Assembly: GCA_902491565.1 (NCBI GenBank)
Contig: CABUIE010000011.1
Location: 1-64,000 of the forward strand
Source: an uncultured Collinsella sp.
GTDB taxonomy: Bacteria > Actinomycetota > Coriobacteriia > Coriobacteriales > Coriobacteriaceae
Direction of reading: 5' to 3'
DNA: 64,000 bases
The notes beneath the pieces were generated by a model, which was not told the origin of the DNA, searched no databases, and worked only from the letters and a program-made list of their open reading frames with translations. The position numbers and the translations under genes were made by a program. Below, piece after piece: positions 34,385-42,103 of the stretch. Numbering within the stretch: position 1 is the stretch's first letter; each line of letters starts with the position of its first letter.

Positions 34385-34677
34385 TCAGACCTCCATCTGA
34401 CATCGTCTTGCGCTGATAGATAAACCATAAGAAATAAAACTGAGATGATTATAACGAAATGGCGACCGAATACCCCAAAAAATCGACCGTATGCCGAATT
34501 AGAAGTTCATTTTTTGCGGAAAAACGGTATATGCAAAAACTTTACCAACCGTTCTGACCGCTGCTATCTGGGCGATATTTCAGTTTGACGATGTGCCGAA
34601 GAAAAAACGTTTTATCAATATTGAGCATCACACGGTCTGCATCGTTGCACTCGAGCCGTGTTTCCAATTGGAATGTT

Positions 34678-34707
34678 TTGGCTAGACGCGCTGCTTTGGG
34701 GTACCAT
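34678..34707 (+). promoter_or_regulatory. Candidate promoter of the P-type ATPase gene
   Basis: TTGGCT (34678-34683), 18-bp spacer, TACCAT (34702-34707). A similar GTACCATAGCT segment occurs before metA at 5355-5365, so this may be a common -10 variant here. Confidence 0.35.
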
Positions 34708-34762
34708 AGCTCCACTATCAACTGCCGCTCAGCACGGCAGCCTTGATGAGCCCTTGCCCTTC

Positions 34763-34818
34763 TCCTGGGAATTATGATCGGGCATCAATCTGCTGAGTGG
34801 CCCGAATCCCAGGAGGGG
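34763..34818 (+). promoter_or_regulatory. Ribosome-site-sequestering hairpin before the P-type ATPase
   Basis: Outer stem TCCTGGGA (34763-34770) with TCCCAGGA (34807-34814), inner stem CGGGC (34779-34783) with GCCCG (34800-34804). The 3' arm overlaps the AGGAGGGG ribosome site (34811-34818), so folding would hide it. It does not fit the yybP-ykoY manganese or NiCo riboswitch consensus that I know. A translational switch is an inference. Confidence 0.45.
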
Positions 34819-34825
34819 ACTCTAT

Positions 34826-37507
34826 ATGCAAAAGGAATACCTGTCCGCCGCGGCGGAGGTGCTCAGCGACCAGGGCGTCGATGAGAACCTCGGCCTGAGC
34901 AACGACGAGGCGTCGTCGCGCCTCGCCAAGACAGGCCCTAACAAGCTCGAGGAAGCCGAGAAAACGCCGCTGTGGAAGCGTTTCTTTGAGCAGATGGCCG
35001 ACCCCATGGTCATCATGTTGATCGTTGCCGCCGTCATCAGCGCGCTCACGGGTATGGTCAAGGGCGAGCCCGACTTTGCCGACGTCGCCATCATCATGTT
35101 CGTCGTTATCGTCAACTCGGTACTGGGCGTGGTCCAGGAAGCCAAGAGCGAAGAGGCCCTCGAGGCCCTGCAGGAGATGAGCGCGGCGCAGTCCAAGGTG
35201 CTGCGCGACGGCAAGCTCGTGCACCTGCCGAGCGCCGAGCTCGTGCCCGGCGATGTGATCATGCTCGAGGCGGGCGACTCCGTCCCGGCCGACTGCCGTG
35301 TGCTCGAGAGCGCCACGATGAAGATCGAGGAGGCCGCCCTTACCGGCGAGTCCGTGCCCGTCGAGAAGCATGCCAACGTCATTGAGCTCGCCGCCGGCAC
35401 CGACGACGTGCCGCTCGGCGACCGCAAGAACATGTGCTACATGGGTTCCACCGTGGTATACGGCCGCGGTCGCGCCGTCGTGGTCGGCACCGGTATGAAC
35501 ACCGAGATGGGCAAGATCGCCGGCGCCCTGGCCGAGGCCAAGGAAGAGCTCACGCCGCTGCAGGTGAAGCTCGCCGAGCTCAGCCGCATCCTCACCATCA
35601 TGGTTATCGTCATCTGCGTCGTCATCTTTGGCGTCGACATCATCCGCCACGGCGTGGGCAACGTTCTCACCGATCCGACCGCGCTGCTCGACACCTTTAT
35701 GGTCGCTGTCTCGCTTGCCGTCGCCGCCATCCCCGAGGGCCTGGTTGCCGTCGTGACCATCGTGCTGTCGCTCGGCGTGACCAAGATGGCCAAGCGTCAG
35801 GCGATTATCCGCAAGCTCTCTGCCGTCGAGACCCTTGGCTGCACGCAGACCATCTGCTCCGACAAGACCGGTACCCTCACCCAGAACAAGATGACCGTCG
35901 TCAAGCACGAGCTCGCTGCGCCTAAGGAGAAGTTCCTGGCCGGCATGGCTCTGTGCTCCGACGCCCAGTGGGACGAGGAGCTGGGCGAGGCCGTGGGTGA
36001 GCCGACCGAGTGTGCGCTCGTCAACGATGCCGGCAAGGCGGGGCTCACTGGCCTGACTGCCGAGCATCCGCGCGTGGGCGAGGCCCCGTTTGACTCGGGC
36101 CGCAAGATGATGTCCGTGGTCGTCGAGACCCTGGACGGCGAGTATGAGCAGTACACCAAGGGCGCGCCCGACGTGGTGATCGGCCTGTGCACCCATATCT
36201 ACGAGGGCGACAAGGTCGTTCCGCTGACCGAGGAGCGTCGCGCCGAGCTCGTGGCCGCCAACAAGGCCATGGCCGACGAGGCCCTGCGCGTGCTGGCGCT
36301 GGCAAGCCGCACCTACACCGAGGTCCCGGCCGACTGCAGCCCCGCTGCGCTCGAGCACGACCTGGTCTTCTGCGGCCTGTCCGGCATGATTGACCCGGTC
36401 CGCCCCGAGGTCGCCGACGCCATCCGCGAGGCCCACGATGCCGGTATCCGCACCGTCATGATTACGGGCGACCACATCGACACCGCCGTGGCCATCGCCA
36501 AGCAGCTGGGTATCGTCACCGATCGCAGCCAGGCCATCACGGGCGCCGACCTCGACCGCATGAGCGACGAGGAACTCGACGCGCACATCGAGGACTACGG
36601 CGTGTACGCCCGCGTTCAGCCCGAGCACAAGACCCGCATCGTCGAGGCTTGGAAGTCGCGCGACCAGATCGTGGCCATGACGGGCGACGGCGTCAACGAC
36701 GCCCCGTCCATCAAGCGCGCCGACATCGGCGTTGGCATGGGCATCACCGGTACCGACGTCACCAAGAACGTCGCCGACATGGTGCTTGCCGATGACAACT
36801 TCGCCACCATCATCGGTGCCTGCGAAGAGGGCCGTCGCATCTACGACAACATCCGCAAGGTCATCCAGTTCCTGCTTTCGGCCAACCTTGCCGAGGTGTT
36901 CTCGGTGTTTATTGCCACGCTCATCGGCTTTACCATCTTCCAACCGGTGCAGCTGCTGTGGGTGAACCTGGTCACCGACTGCTTCCCCGCGCTCGCGCTG
37001 GGCATGGAGGATGCCGAGGGCGACATCATGAAGCGTAAGCCGCGCAACGCCAAGGACGGCGTCTTTGCCGGTAATATGGGCCTGGACTGTGTGGTCCAGG
37101 GCTTAATCATCACCGTGCTGGTGCTGGCGAGCTTCTTTGTGGGCGTGTACTTTGACATGGGCTACATCCACATCGCCGATATGATCGCCGGCAACGCCGA
37201 CGAGGAAGGCGTGATGATGGCCTTCATCACGCTCAACATGGTCGAGATCTTCCACTGCTTCAATATGCGCAGCCGTCGTGCGTCGCTGTTTAGCATGAAG
37301 AAGCAGAACAAGTGGCTGTGGGCTTCGGCTGCGCTGGCGCTGGTACTGACGGTTATCGTGACCGTTCAGCCGACGCTTGCCGAGATGTTCTTTGGCCCTG
37401 TGACGCTTGAGCTCAAGGGCGTTATCGCCGCGCTGGGCCTTGCCTTCCTGATCATTCCGTTGATGGAGATCTACAAGGCGATCATGCGCGCAGTGGAGAA
37501 AGAGTAA
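34826..37507 (+). CDS. Cation-transporting P-type ATPase, Ca2+ (PMR1/SERCA-like) type
   Basis: P2A-type ATPase of the cytoplasmic membrane, 893 residues. N-terminal cation-ATPase domain (residues 1-60), actuator with ALTGESVPVEK, M4 ion-site motif AAIPEGLVAVVT, phosphorylation motif CSDKTGTLTQNKM, hinge MTGDGVNDAPSIKRADIG, M6 ion site WVNLVTDCFPALALGMED and a C-terminal domain of four helices. The PEGL and N-x-x-x-D residues suggest Ca2+ (or Mn2+) efflux. Single gene with a structured leader and a downstream terminator. Confidence 0.92.
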   Translation: MQKEYLSAAAEVLSDQGVDENLGLSNDEASSRLAKTGPNKLEEAEKTPLWKRFFEQMADPMVIMLIVAAVISALTGMVKGEPDFADVAIIMFVVIVNSVLGVVQEAKSEEALEALQEMSAAQSKVLRDGKLVHLPSAELVPGDVIMLEAGDSVPADCRVLESATMKIEEAALTGESVPVEKHANVIELAAGTDDVPLGDRKNMCYMGSTVVYGRGRAVVVGTGMNTEMGKIAGALAEAKEELTPLQVKLAELSRILTIMVIVICVVIFGVDIIRHGVGNVLTDPTALLDTFMVAVSLAVAAIPEGLVAVVTIVLSLGVTKMAKRQAIIRKLSAVETLGCTQTICSDKTGTLTQNKMTVVKHELAAPKEKFLAGMALCSDAQWDEELGEAVGEPTECALVNDAGKAGLTGLTAEHPRVGEAPFDSGRKMMSVVVETLDGEYEQYTKGAPDVVIGLCTHIYEGDKVVPLTEERRAELVAANKAMADEALRVLALASRTYTEVPADCSPAALEHDLVFCGLSGMIDPVRPEVADAIREAHDAGIRTVMITGDHIDTAVAIAKQLGIVTDRSQAITGADLDRMSDEELDAHIEDYGVYARVQPEHKTRIVEAWKSRDQIVAMTGDGVNDAPSIKRADIGVGMGITGTDVTKNVADMVLADDNFATIIGACEEGRRIYDNIRKVIQFLLSANLAEVFSVFIATLIGFTIFQPVQLLWVNLVTDCFPALALGMEDAEGDIMKRKPRNAKDGVFAGNMGLDCVVQGLIITVLVLASFFVGVYFDMGYIHIADMIAGNADEEGVMMAFITLNMVEIFHCFNMRSRRASLFSMKKQNKWLWASAALALVLTVIVTVQPTLAEMFFGPVTLELKGVIAALGLAFLIIPLMEIYKAIMRAVEKE

Positions 37508-37531
37508 CGTACCTGTCCGGGTCCGCCCCAC

Positions 37532-37591
37532 GCCCTTTCTCCCTCACTGGTCCTCGCGCTTCGCGCTGCGGGATCGTTCGGGAGAAAGGGC
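37532..37591. repeat. Intergenic cruciform-forming repeat
   Basis: Perfect 12-bp arms GCCCTTTCTCCC (37532-37543) and GGGAGAAAGGGC (37580-37591) flank a GC-rich core with its own GCGCTTCGCGC hairpin. CCGCCCC / GGGGCGG outside extends the pairing. Just after the ATPase gene; not an intrinsic terminator because no T tract follows. Confidence 0.6.
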
Positions 37592-37666
37592 TTCCGGGGC
37601 GGGCCCTGCGGCATCCTTGCTGGCTTTTCTCCCGCGCGGATGATAAAGGGCTGAAGGAAAGTGTGT

Positions 37667-37701
37667 GAGCTGGTCGGGCTTTGCCCGGCCAGCTCTTTTT
37701 T
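37667..37701 (+). terminator. Terminator after the P-type ATPase gene
   Basis: A 13-bp stem (37667-37679 with 37683-37695, one G-T pair), TTT loop and six T. 160 bases past the ATPase stop. Confidence 0.88.
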
Positions 37702-37763
37702 AGAGCATTTGCTCGACCGACTCTTTTTGTGAACTGGATCTATGGGGTTGAATCGGCGACGCG

Positions 37764-38093
37764 TTAGGAGAAGCCGGGAACGTCGCTGAAGGGGATTTGG
37801 GGCATAAAGAGAACGATGACGGCCATAATTCCCCAGTAGATTTGCAGAGGTAGCGGAGCCGATATCAGGGCATTAAAGAAGGACAAACCCTTTTTGCTTC
37901 CATATAGCTGGACCGAGCTGAGAAGAGCAATTCCAAAAGAGATGGCGCTCGGCCAGCATGCTTTGACACTGAGGCTAAGGAAATAGCATATTAATGTTAT
38001 CGCTATGCACCCAATGCCCCAGAGCCACTTCTTGTTGAGGAAATACTGGATGCCCCATACACCAATTACGGGGGCAATGATGACTGGCAACAT
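37764..38093 (-). CDS. Small integral membrane protein, 109 residues
   Basis: Four hydrophobic segments fill almost the whole protein (about 2-20, 25-45, 50-65, 80-98), with short charged loops. No family recognised. It is the last gene of a three-gene minus-strand unit, 9 bases after the secreted protein gene. Base composition is clearly AT-richer than the neighbouring housekeeping genes, suggesting acquired DNA. If the upstream gene encodes a secreted toxin or bacteriocin, this would be the obvious immunity candidate, but nothing proves that. Confidence 0.6.
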   Translation of the reverse strand: MLPVIIAPVIGVWGIQYFLNKKWLWGIGCIAITLICYFLSLSVKACWPSAISFGIALLSSVQLYGSKKGLSFFNALISAPLPLQIYWGIMAVIVLFMPQIPFSDVPGFS

Positions 38094-38102
38094 AGCCGTA
38101 TC

Positions 38103-38600
38103 CTAACTATTTATACAACGAATGTATTCTCCGGAGTTGGGGGGATAGACGCTGCAAGGTAGACGGTACGTGTTGCCTGCGGGTACGGGGCGTCCAAGAA
38201 GTTGCTTTGCTGCATACTCAGTCCAATAACCTCCGGTTATGCTTATGAACTTCTTAACAAGTCCGTCGATTACAACCCCCGTTACATAGCCGATGAGTTC
38301 TTTTCCAATAAAAATGGCAATTTTGACGATCCATTCTTTAGCGCCGCGTGTGGCAGCTGCTAAATCATCCAAAGACAGGGTCTGGAATCGATCGATAATT
38401 TGGACATCTCCGTTTTCATCTAGTGCGTATGTCGTCCATCCTGTGCCGGACTCATTGACAGCTTCAATGTACTCTTCGGCAGAAGGGAACTCTACTTCAA
38501 GAGGTTGCGCCTTAGATTGCTTTGGTGAAATGGCAATTGAGCAAAGCGCAACTGCGCTTGCGATGAATGACTTACGGCTTACGGGAACGTTACGTAGCAT
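38103..38600 (-). CDS. Secreted protein of unknown function, bacteriocin-like context
   Basis: 165 residues from the ATG at 38600, which has a strong CAGGAGG upstream. The N-terminal signal has SRKSFIAS followed by a hydrophobic stretch ending SKAQ, a Tat-like layout with RK instead of RR. The mature part contains an amphipathic, glycine-containing helical stretch (AIFIGKELIGYVTGVVIDG) and two C-terminal cysteines (PCSVYPP, YIRCINS) that could form a disulfide. A thioredoxin-like partner is encoded immediately upstream and a small membrane protein immediately downstream. No family recognised. Confidence 0.6.
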   Translation of the reverse strand: MLRNVPVSRKSFIASAVALCSIAISPKQSKAQPLEVEFPSAEEYIEAVNESGTGWTTYALDENGDVQIIDRFQTLSLDDLAAATRGAKEWIVKIAIFIGKELIGYVTGVVIDGLVKKFISITGGYWTEYAAKQLLGRPVPAGNTYRLPCSVYPPNSGEYIRCINS

Positions 38601-38617
38601 GTGTATCCTCCTGACAT

Positions 38618-39052
38618 TTAGCTTGACATTGCTGTGTTGTTCAGATTCAGCCTCCAATCCGTGAAACGCATTTCAAACGAATCAAGCGTGGAAAGGTCGA
38701 ACTCGGACGCTATCTTTCCTTCAGAGATGGCAAAAATTGAAGGATAAAACTCGAATGACGGCAGAAGCGCCTTAAGTGTTTCCCTATCAACCTCCTTTTG
38801 GCTCTTAGGGACAACGAGGATCTCGATGTCGTTCTTGAGACTCGGCGAAAGCGAGCGTTCTGCCGCACGGAGCTCTTCACAGGCCGGGCAGCCCTCCAGC
38901 TCAATTTGCACGATAAAAGATTCGCCTCTGCTTAATTTCAATCGAAATTCGGGCAATGAGATATTGATTGGATCGGAATTGGTTCGTACTGACGAGAAGA
39001 GGGCGAAAAGGGACAGCGATAAGATAAGGATAAGGACGGCTTGCTTTCTCAT
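38618..39052 (-). CDS. Secreted/membrane-anchored thioredoxin-like protein
   Basis: 144 residues. Hydrophobic N-terminal anchor or signal (residues 5-21). The thioredoxin-fold region has the redox motif ELEGCPACEEL; CPAC is typical of bacteriocin-transport-accessory-type and other exported thioredoxins. A later PSFEFYPSIFAIS stands where the cis-proline segment belongs. GGAGG precedes the ATG. It is the first gene of the three-gene unit and probably oxidises or reduces the cysteines of the secreted product 17 bases downstream. Confidence 0.66.
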   Translation of the reverse strand: MRKQAVLILILSLSLFALFSSVRTNSDPINISLPEFRLKLSRGESFIVQIELEGCPACEELRAAERSLSPSLKNDIEILVVPKSQKEVDRETLKALLPSFEFYPSIFAISEGKIASEFDLSTLDSFEMRFTDWRLNLNNTAMSS

Positions 39053-39213
39053 GGGTCCTCCAAACTCTATAAAGGTAAATTACTTTATATAAAACATTAA
39101 ATAAAGAGTTCTAAAAATGAACGGTATTGATTTGCTGGTAAATGGTTTTGAGCGAGAGCGGTTGGATTGAAAAGTACAATGAACGCAGGGAAATAAGGAA
39201 AAAAGGAGGAGAA

Positions 39214-39702
39214 ATGAAAGATCGCGATATACATCTGCGGTTGACGACGAGTTTTCTGACAATCTTCTGTATCGCCCTGGCGGTTCAAGCGCTATGTTGC
39301 GTGGTGTTGTTCGTTCATCTTGCGAACCTGTTGCTCATCGAGGGTATCTCTGCGGTGAGCGGCGGATTTCTGCTCTTGTTTATGGTTAGCACGCTTTGCG
39401 ACGCTGCAACGTTTCTCCTGTTTACGATTCTGACGGCGAAAGTCAGGCATGAGGGTCGTCCTTTTGGTAAGTGGCAGACCAGGATTTTGGTCGCGGCTGG
39501 CCTCCTGATGTCGGTAAAAGCCGTCATCAGCATCATATGGCCGACGATTCAATTACCATACAGCAATGTTCTTGGAACGGCTGAGCCCGTGTTTCCCGAG
39601 TTTGATTTTCAATCGCTTTCTTACGGACTCGTTTTCTTTGCGTTGGCGGGGGTCTTTGAATACGGTAGGGTATTGCAGGAAGATGCAGACGAGATTCTCT
39701 AG
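39214..39702 (+). CDS. DUF2975-family membrane protein
   Basis: 162 residues with four transmembrane segments (about 12-37, 44-72, 85-105 and 133-150). The loop GRPFGKWQTRIL before the third helix is characteristic of DUF2975/YoaS-like proteins. AAAGGAGGAG precedes the ATG at 39214. It is paired with a small Cro-type regulator gene 11 bases downstream, the usual DUF2975 arrangement. Function unknown. Confidence 0.78.
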   Translation: MKDRDIHLRLTTSFLTIFCIALAVQALCCVVLFVHLANLLLIEGISAVSGGFLLLFMVSTLCDAATFLLFTILTAKVRHEGRPFGKWQTRILVAAGLLMSVKAVISIIWPTIQLPYSNVLGTAEPVFPEFDFQSLSYGLVFFALAGVFEYGRVLQEDADEIL

Positions 39703-39713
39703 GGGGTGGCACG

Positions 39714-39965
39714 GTGCCGATTGTTATGCGTCTTGACCGCGTGATGGCGGACCGTAAAATCTCGTCGCAGGAACTTGCCGAAATCATTGGAATATCGCCT
39801 GTTAATCTGTCTCGAATTAAAACGGGAAGACTCAAGGGGATCCGCTTTTCTACACTTCAAGCAATGTGCGAGGCGCTTCATTGCAAGCCCGGCGACATCA
39901 TCGATTGGATGGATGATGACGAGTACGCCGCAGCATTTGGTAAGTCGGACGGAACAATGCGTTAA
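39714..39965 (+). CDS. Small Cro/C1-type HTH regulator (YozG-like)
   Basis: 83 residues, almost entirely one helix-turn-helix: LDRVMADRKISSQELAEIIG, ISPVNLSRIKTGRLKGIRFSTLQAMCEALHCKPGDII. The GTG start at 39714 follows AGGGGGTGG by 3 bases. Coupled to the DUF2975 gene; this pair often forms a regulator/membrane-protein unit. Rho-independent terminators are not evident before rsgA. Confidence 0.85.
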   Translation: MPIVMRLDRVMADRKISSQELAEIIGISPVNLSRIKTGRLKGIRFSTLQAMCEALHCKPGDIIDWMDDDEYAAAFGKSDGTMR

Positions 39966-40006
39966 AATACCTGCTCAGTTGTGATTTGTGGTGCTGGGAG
40001 GCGCTT

Positions 40007-41191
40007 GTGGGCAAGGCGAAGGCTAAGGCGAAGAAAAAGACGACGGGGGCGCGGGCTAAGCGCGATCGTCGTCGGAAGCTTGCGACCGAAGCTCCCGCGT
40101 CTGCCGAGGAGCTGCTGGCAAGCGTGCCGGGACTCGATGCGCTGCAGGATGTTCCGGCGTTCGACGATCTGCCGGTCGATGATGCTCAGCGGGCTGCCTT
40201 CGATGATTATTGTGCTCGGGCCGAGGAGCCCGAGCAGATGCAGCTTGGTGCCGTGGTGCGCCTGGATCGTGGGTTTCCGCTGGTGGCGACTGCCGATGAC
40301 ACCTTTCGTGCCGAGCATGCCGTGGGGTTTGCCAAATCGCGTGGCGAGGATGAGGTTCTGCTGCCCGCCGTGGGCGACCGCGTGGCGGTGCGTCGTGCGC
40401 CCGGGCATGACATGGGCGTGATTGAGTGCGTGCTGCCACGCCGCACGAGTTTTGAGCGTTGGCGTGGACGCGCTCGCGGCGAGCGTCAGGTGCTTTGCTC
40501 CAACGTGGATAGCGTGCTGATCGTGCAGGCGCTCGGCGCCGGCGAGGTACTGCTCGACCGCGTGGCGCGCTCGCTGGTGTTGGCACTCGACTGCGATGCC
40601 GAGCCGGTGGTGGTACTCACCAAGGCCGACCGCTGCGACGCCGATGAGCTCGAGCGCGATCTGGACCGCGTGCACCGCTTGGTGGGTCCGGACGTGCGCG
40701 TGATCGTGACGTCCTCTGCCGAGGGTCGTGGCCTGGATGAGGTGCGCGCCTGCGTGCCCGCCGGGAGCTGCGCCATGATCTTGGGTGAATCGGGTGCTGG
40801 CAAGTCGACGTTGCTCAACGCGCTGCTGGGTCACGATACGTTGGCGACCGGCGGCGTACGTGAGCGCGATGACCAGGGTCGCCACACCACGGTCGCGCGC
40901 GTGATGGTGGCGCTGCCGGGCGAAGCCGGCGTTATTGCTGACGCGCCGGGCCTGCGCAGTCTGCCGCTCGTGGGGCATGAGCGGGGCTTGGCACGCGCGT
41001 TTCCCGAGATCGTCGAGGCGTCGCGTGCGTGCCGGTTTGGCGACTGCACGCATACCCACGAACCGGGCTGCGCCGTTCGCGAGGCCGAGGATGCCGGGCA
41101 AATCGACAGCCTGCGCCTGGAGACGTTCCAAAACCTGGCGTCATCCATGCGTGTGAGTGCTCAGATGCTCGATCCCGATGTCCATCTGTAA
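40007..41191 (+). CDS. rsgA: Ribosome small-subunit-dependent GTPase RsgA
   Basis: Late 30S assembly GTPase. An OB fold is followed by a circularly permuted GTPase: G4 LTKADRCD first, then G1 GESGAGKSTLLNALLG, G2-like RHTTVAR and G3 DAPGLRSLPL. A C-terminal zinc site reads CRFGDCTHTHEPGC. A lysine-rich N-terminal tail precedes the OB domain, and there is an acidic linker. I chose the GTG at 40007, with GGGAGG 5 bases upstream, over a longer frame from 39986. 394 residues. Confidence 0.94.
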   Translation: MGKAKAKAKKKTTGARAKRDRRRKLATEAPASAEELLASVPGLDALQDVPAFDDLPVDDAQRAAFDDYCARAEEPEQMQLGAVVRLDRGFPLVATADDTFRAEHAVGFAKSRGEDEVLLPAVGDRVAVRRAPGHDMGVIECVLPRRTSFERWRGRARGERQVLCSNVDSVLIVQALGAGEVLLDRVARSLVLALDCDAEPVVVLTKADRCDADELERDLDRVHRLVGPDVRVIVTSSAEGRGLDEVRACVPAGSCAMILGESGAGKSTLLNALLGHDTLATGGVRERDDQGRHTTVARVMVALPGEAGVIADAPGLRSLPLVGHERGLARAFPEIVEASRACRFGDCTHTHEPGCAVREAEDAGQIDSLRLETFQNLASSMRVSAQMLDPDVHL

Positions 41192-41209
41192 TTGAATCTA
41201 CCTATGACA

Positions 41210-41243
41210 GCCGTCTCCCAATGGTACGGGAGGCGGCTTTTTT
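41210..41243 (+). terminator. rsgA terminator
   Basis: A 10-bp stem (41210-41219 with 41228-41237), AATGGTAC loop and six T, 18 bases after rsgA. Confidence 0.9.
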
Positions 41244-41443
41244 ATTGCCGATGCGCCCCTAAACGTGCGTTTTGCTGACGTGCTGACCAAAACCTTGCCA
41301 CGAGCTTGACGGGCCGGTCAGCTTTTGGTCGGCAATTGGTTTGACACTCAAAACCAAGATCGCGATCGCACCGTTTTGCTGCTTGCCCGCTCGGACAATG
41401 GTGCTACGGGCATCCGCCCGGTGCTACCTTGAGAGGAGCGGCC

Positions 41444-42103
41444 GTGAACAAGAGCAAGCGCATCGCCATCAGTCTAATCGCGGGTGTGCTCGCCGCGCTG
41501 CTCTGCATGGTCTACGCATCGTCGATTCGCTCGCAGGCTGAGCAGGTCCAGGCCGAGACGCTGGCCAAGTATGGCGGCGATCGCGTCGAGGTGTGCGTCG
41601 CGGCGCGTGATATCGATGTGGGCGAGACCCTCGACGAGACCAATGTCATAACCCAGGAATGGCTGGCGAGCCTGTTGCCGCGCGATGCGGCGACCGAGCT
41701 GCGCCAGGTGCGCGGCGACGTGACGACCTCGCGCATCCCTAAAAATGCCGTGATTTGCGATGACTACACCAAGGCCGAAACCCACACGCTCGAGGTGCCC
41801 AAAGGCAAGGTCGCCGTTTCGGTGGCGGTCGATGCCGAGCATTCGGTCGGGGGCGCCACGGGCGTGGGCAGCTACGTGGACGTGTACGTGCAAAAGGACG
41901 GCGTGACCGATCGGCTGTGCGGCGCGCGCGTAATCGATACCAGCGAAGATGCCGGCGCCACGCGTGAAGGCAAGATCGAATGGGTGACGCTGGCGGCCGA
42001 CCCCGAAGACGTTAAGGAATTGCTGGGGGCCTCGGGTAAGGGGACGGTCAGTTTGACGATTCCCGCCACGGTGCGCGACAAAAAGAGCGGAGGCGACGAG
42101 TGA
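41444..42103 (+). CDS. Tad pilus assembly protein CpaB/RcpC-like (SAF domain)
   Basis: First gene of the Tad operon. The N-terminal membrane anchor (about 5-25) is followed by an SAF domain (ARDIDVGETLDETNV, RIPKNAVIC) and an RcpC-type beta domain (KVAVSVAVDAEHSVGGATGVGSYVDVYV). In Gram-negative bacteria this family gates the outer-membrane secretin. In an actinobacterium without one it presumably acts at the outer face of the membrane. GTG start with GAGAGGAG upstream. TTGACA at 41341 might be part of the operon promoter, without a clear -10. Confidence 0.82.
   Translation: MNKSKRIAISLIAGVLAALLCMVYASSIRSQAEQVQAETLAKYGGDRVEVCVAARDIDVGETLDETNVITQEWLASLLPRDAATELRQVRGDVTTSRIPKNAVICDDYTKAETHTLEVPKGKVAVSVAVDAEHSVGGATGVGSYVDVYVQKDGVTDRLCGARVIDTSEDAGATREGKIEWVTLAADPEDVKELLGASGKGTVSLTIPATVRDKKSGGDE

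Larger units (their letters stand above)
34385..34825. other. 441-bp divergent intergenic region
   Basis: Between pyk and the Ca2+-type ATPase. The pyk-proximal two thirds is AT-rich for this genome and probably contains the pyk promoter. I see no gene. The ATPase-proximal part has a candidate promoter (34678-34707) and a hairpin overlapping the ribosome site (34763-34818). Confidence 0.5.

Noticed and set aside
34772..36943. A 723-codon minus-strand frame opposite the P-type ATPase
   Set aside because: Antisense by-product of the ATPase codon pattern; composition rich in His, Gly, Asp and Val with no family features.
38103..38600. Lactococcin 972-type bacteriocin
   Set aside because: The secreted protein lacks the tryptophan/tyrosine-rich short mature sequence of that family and is too long.
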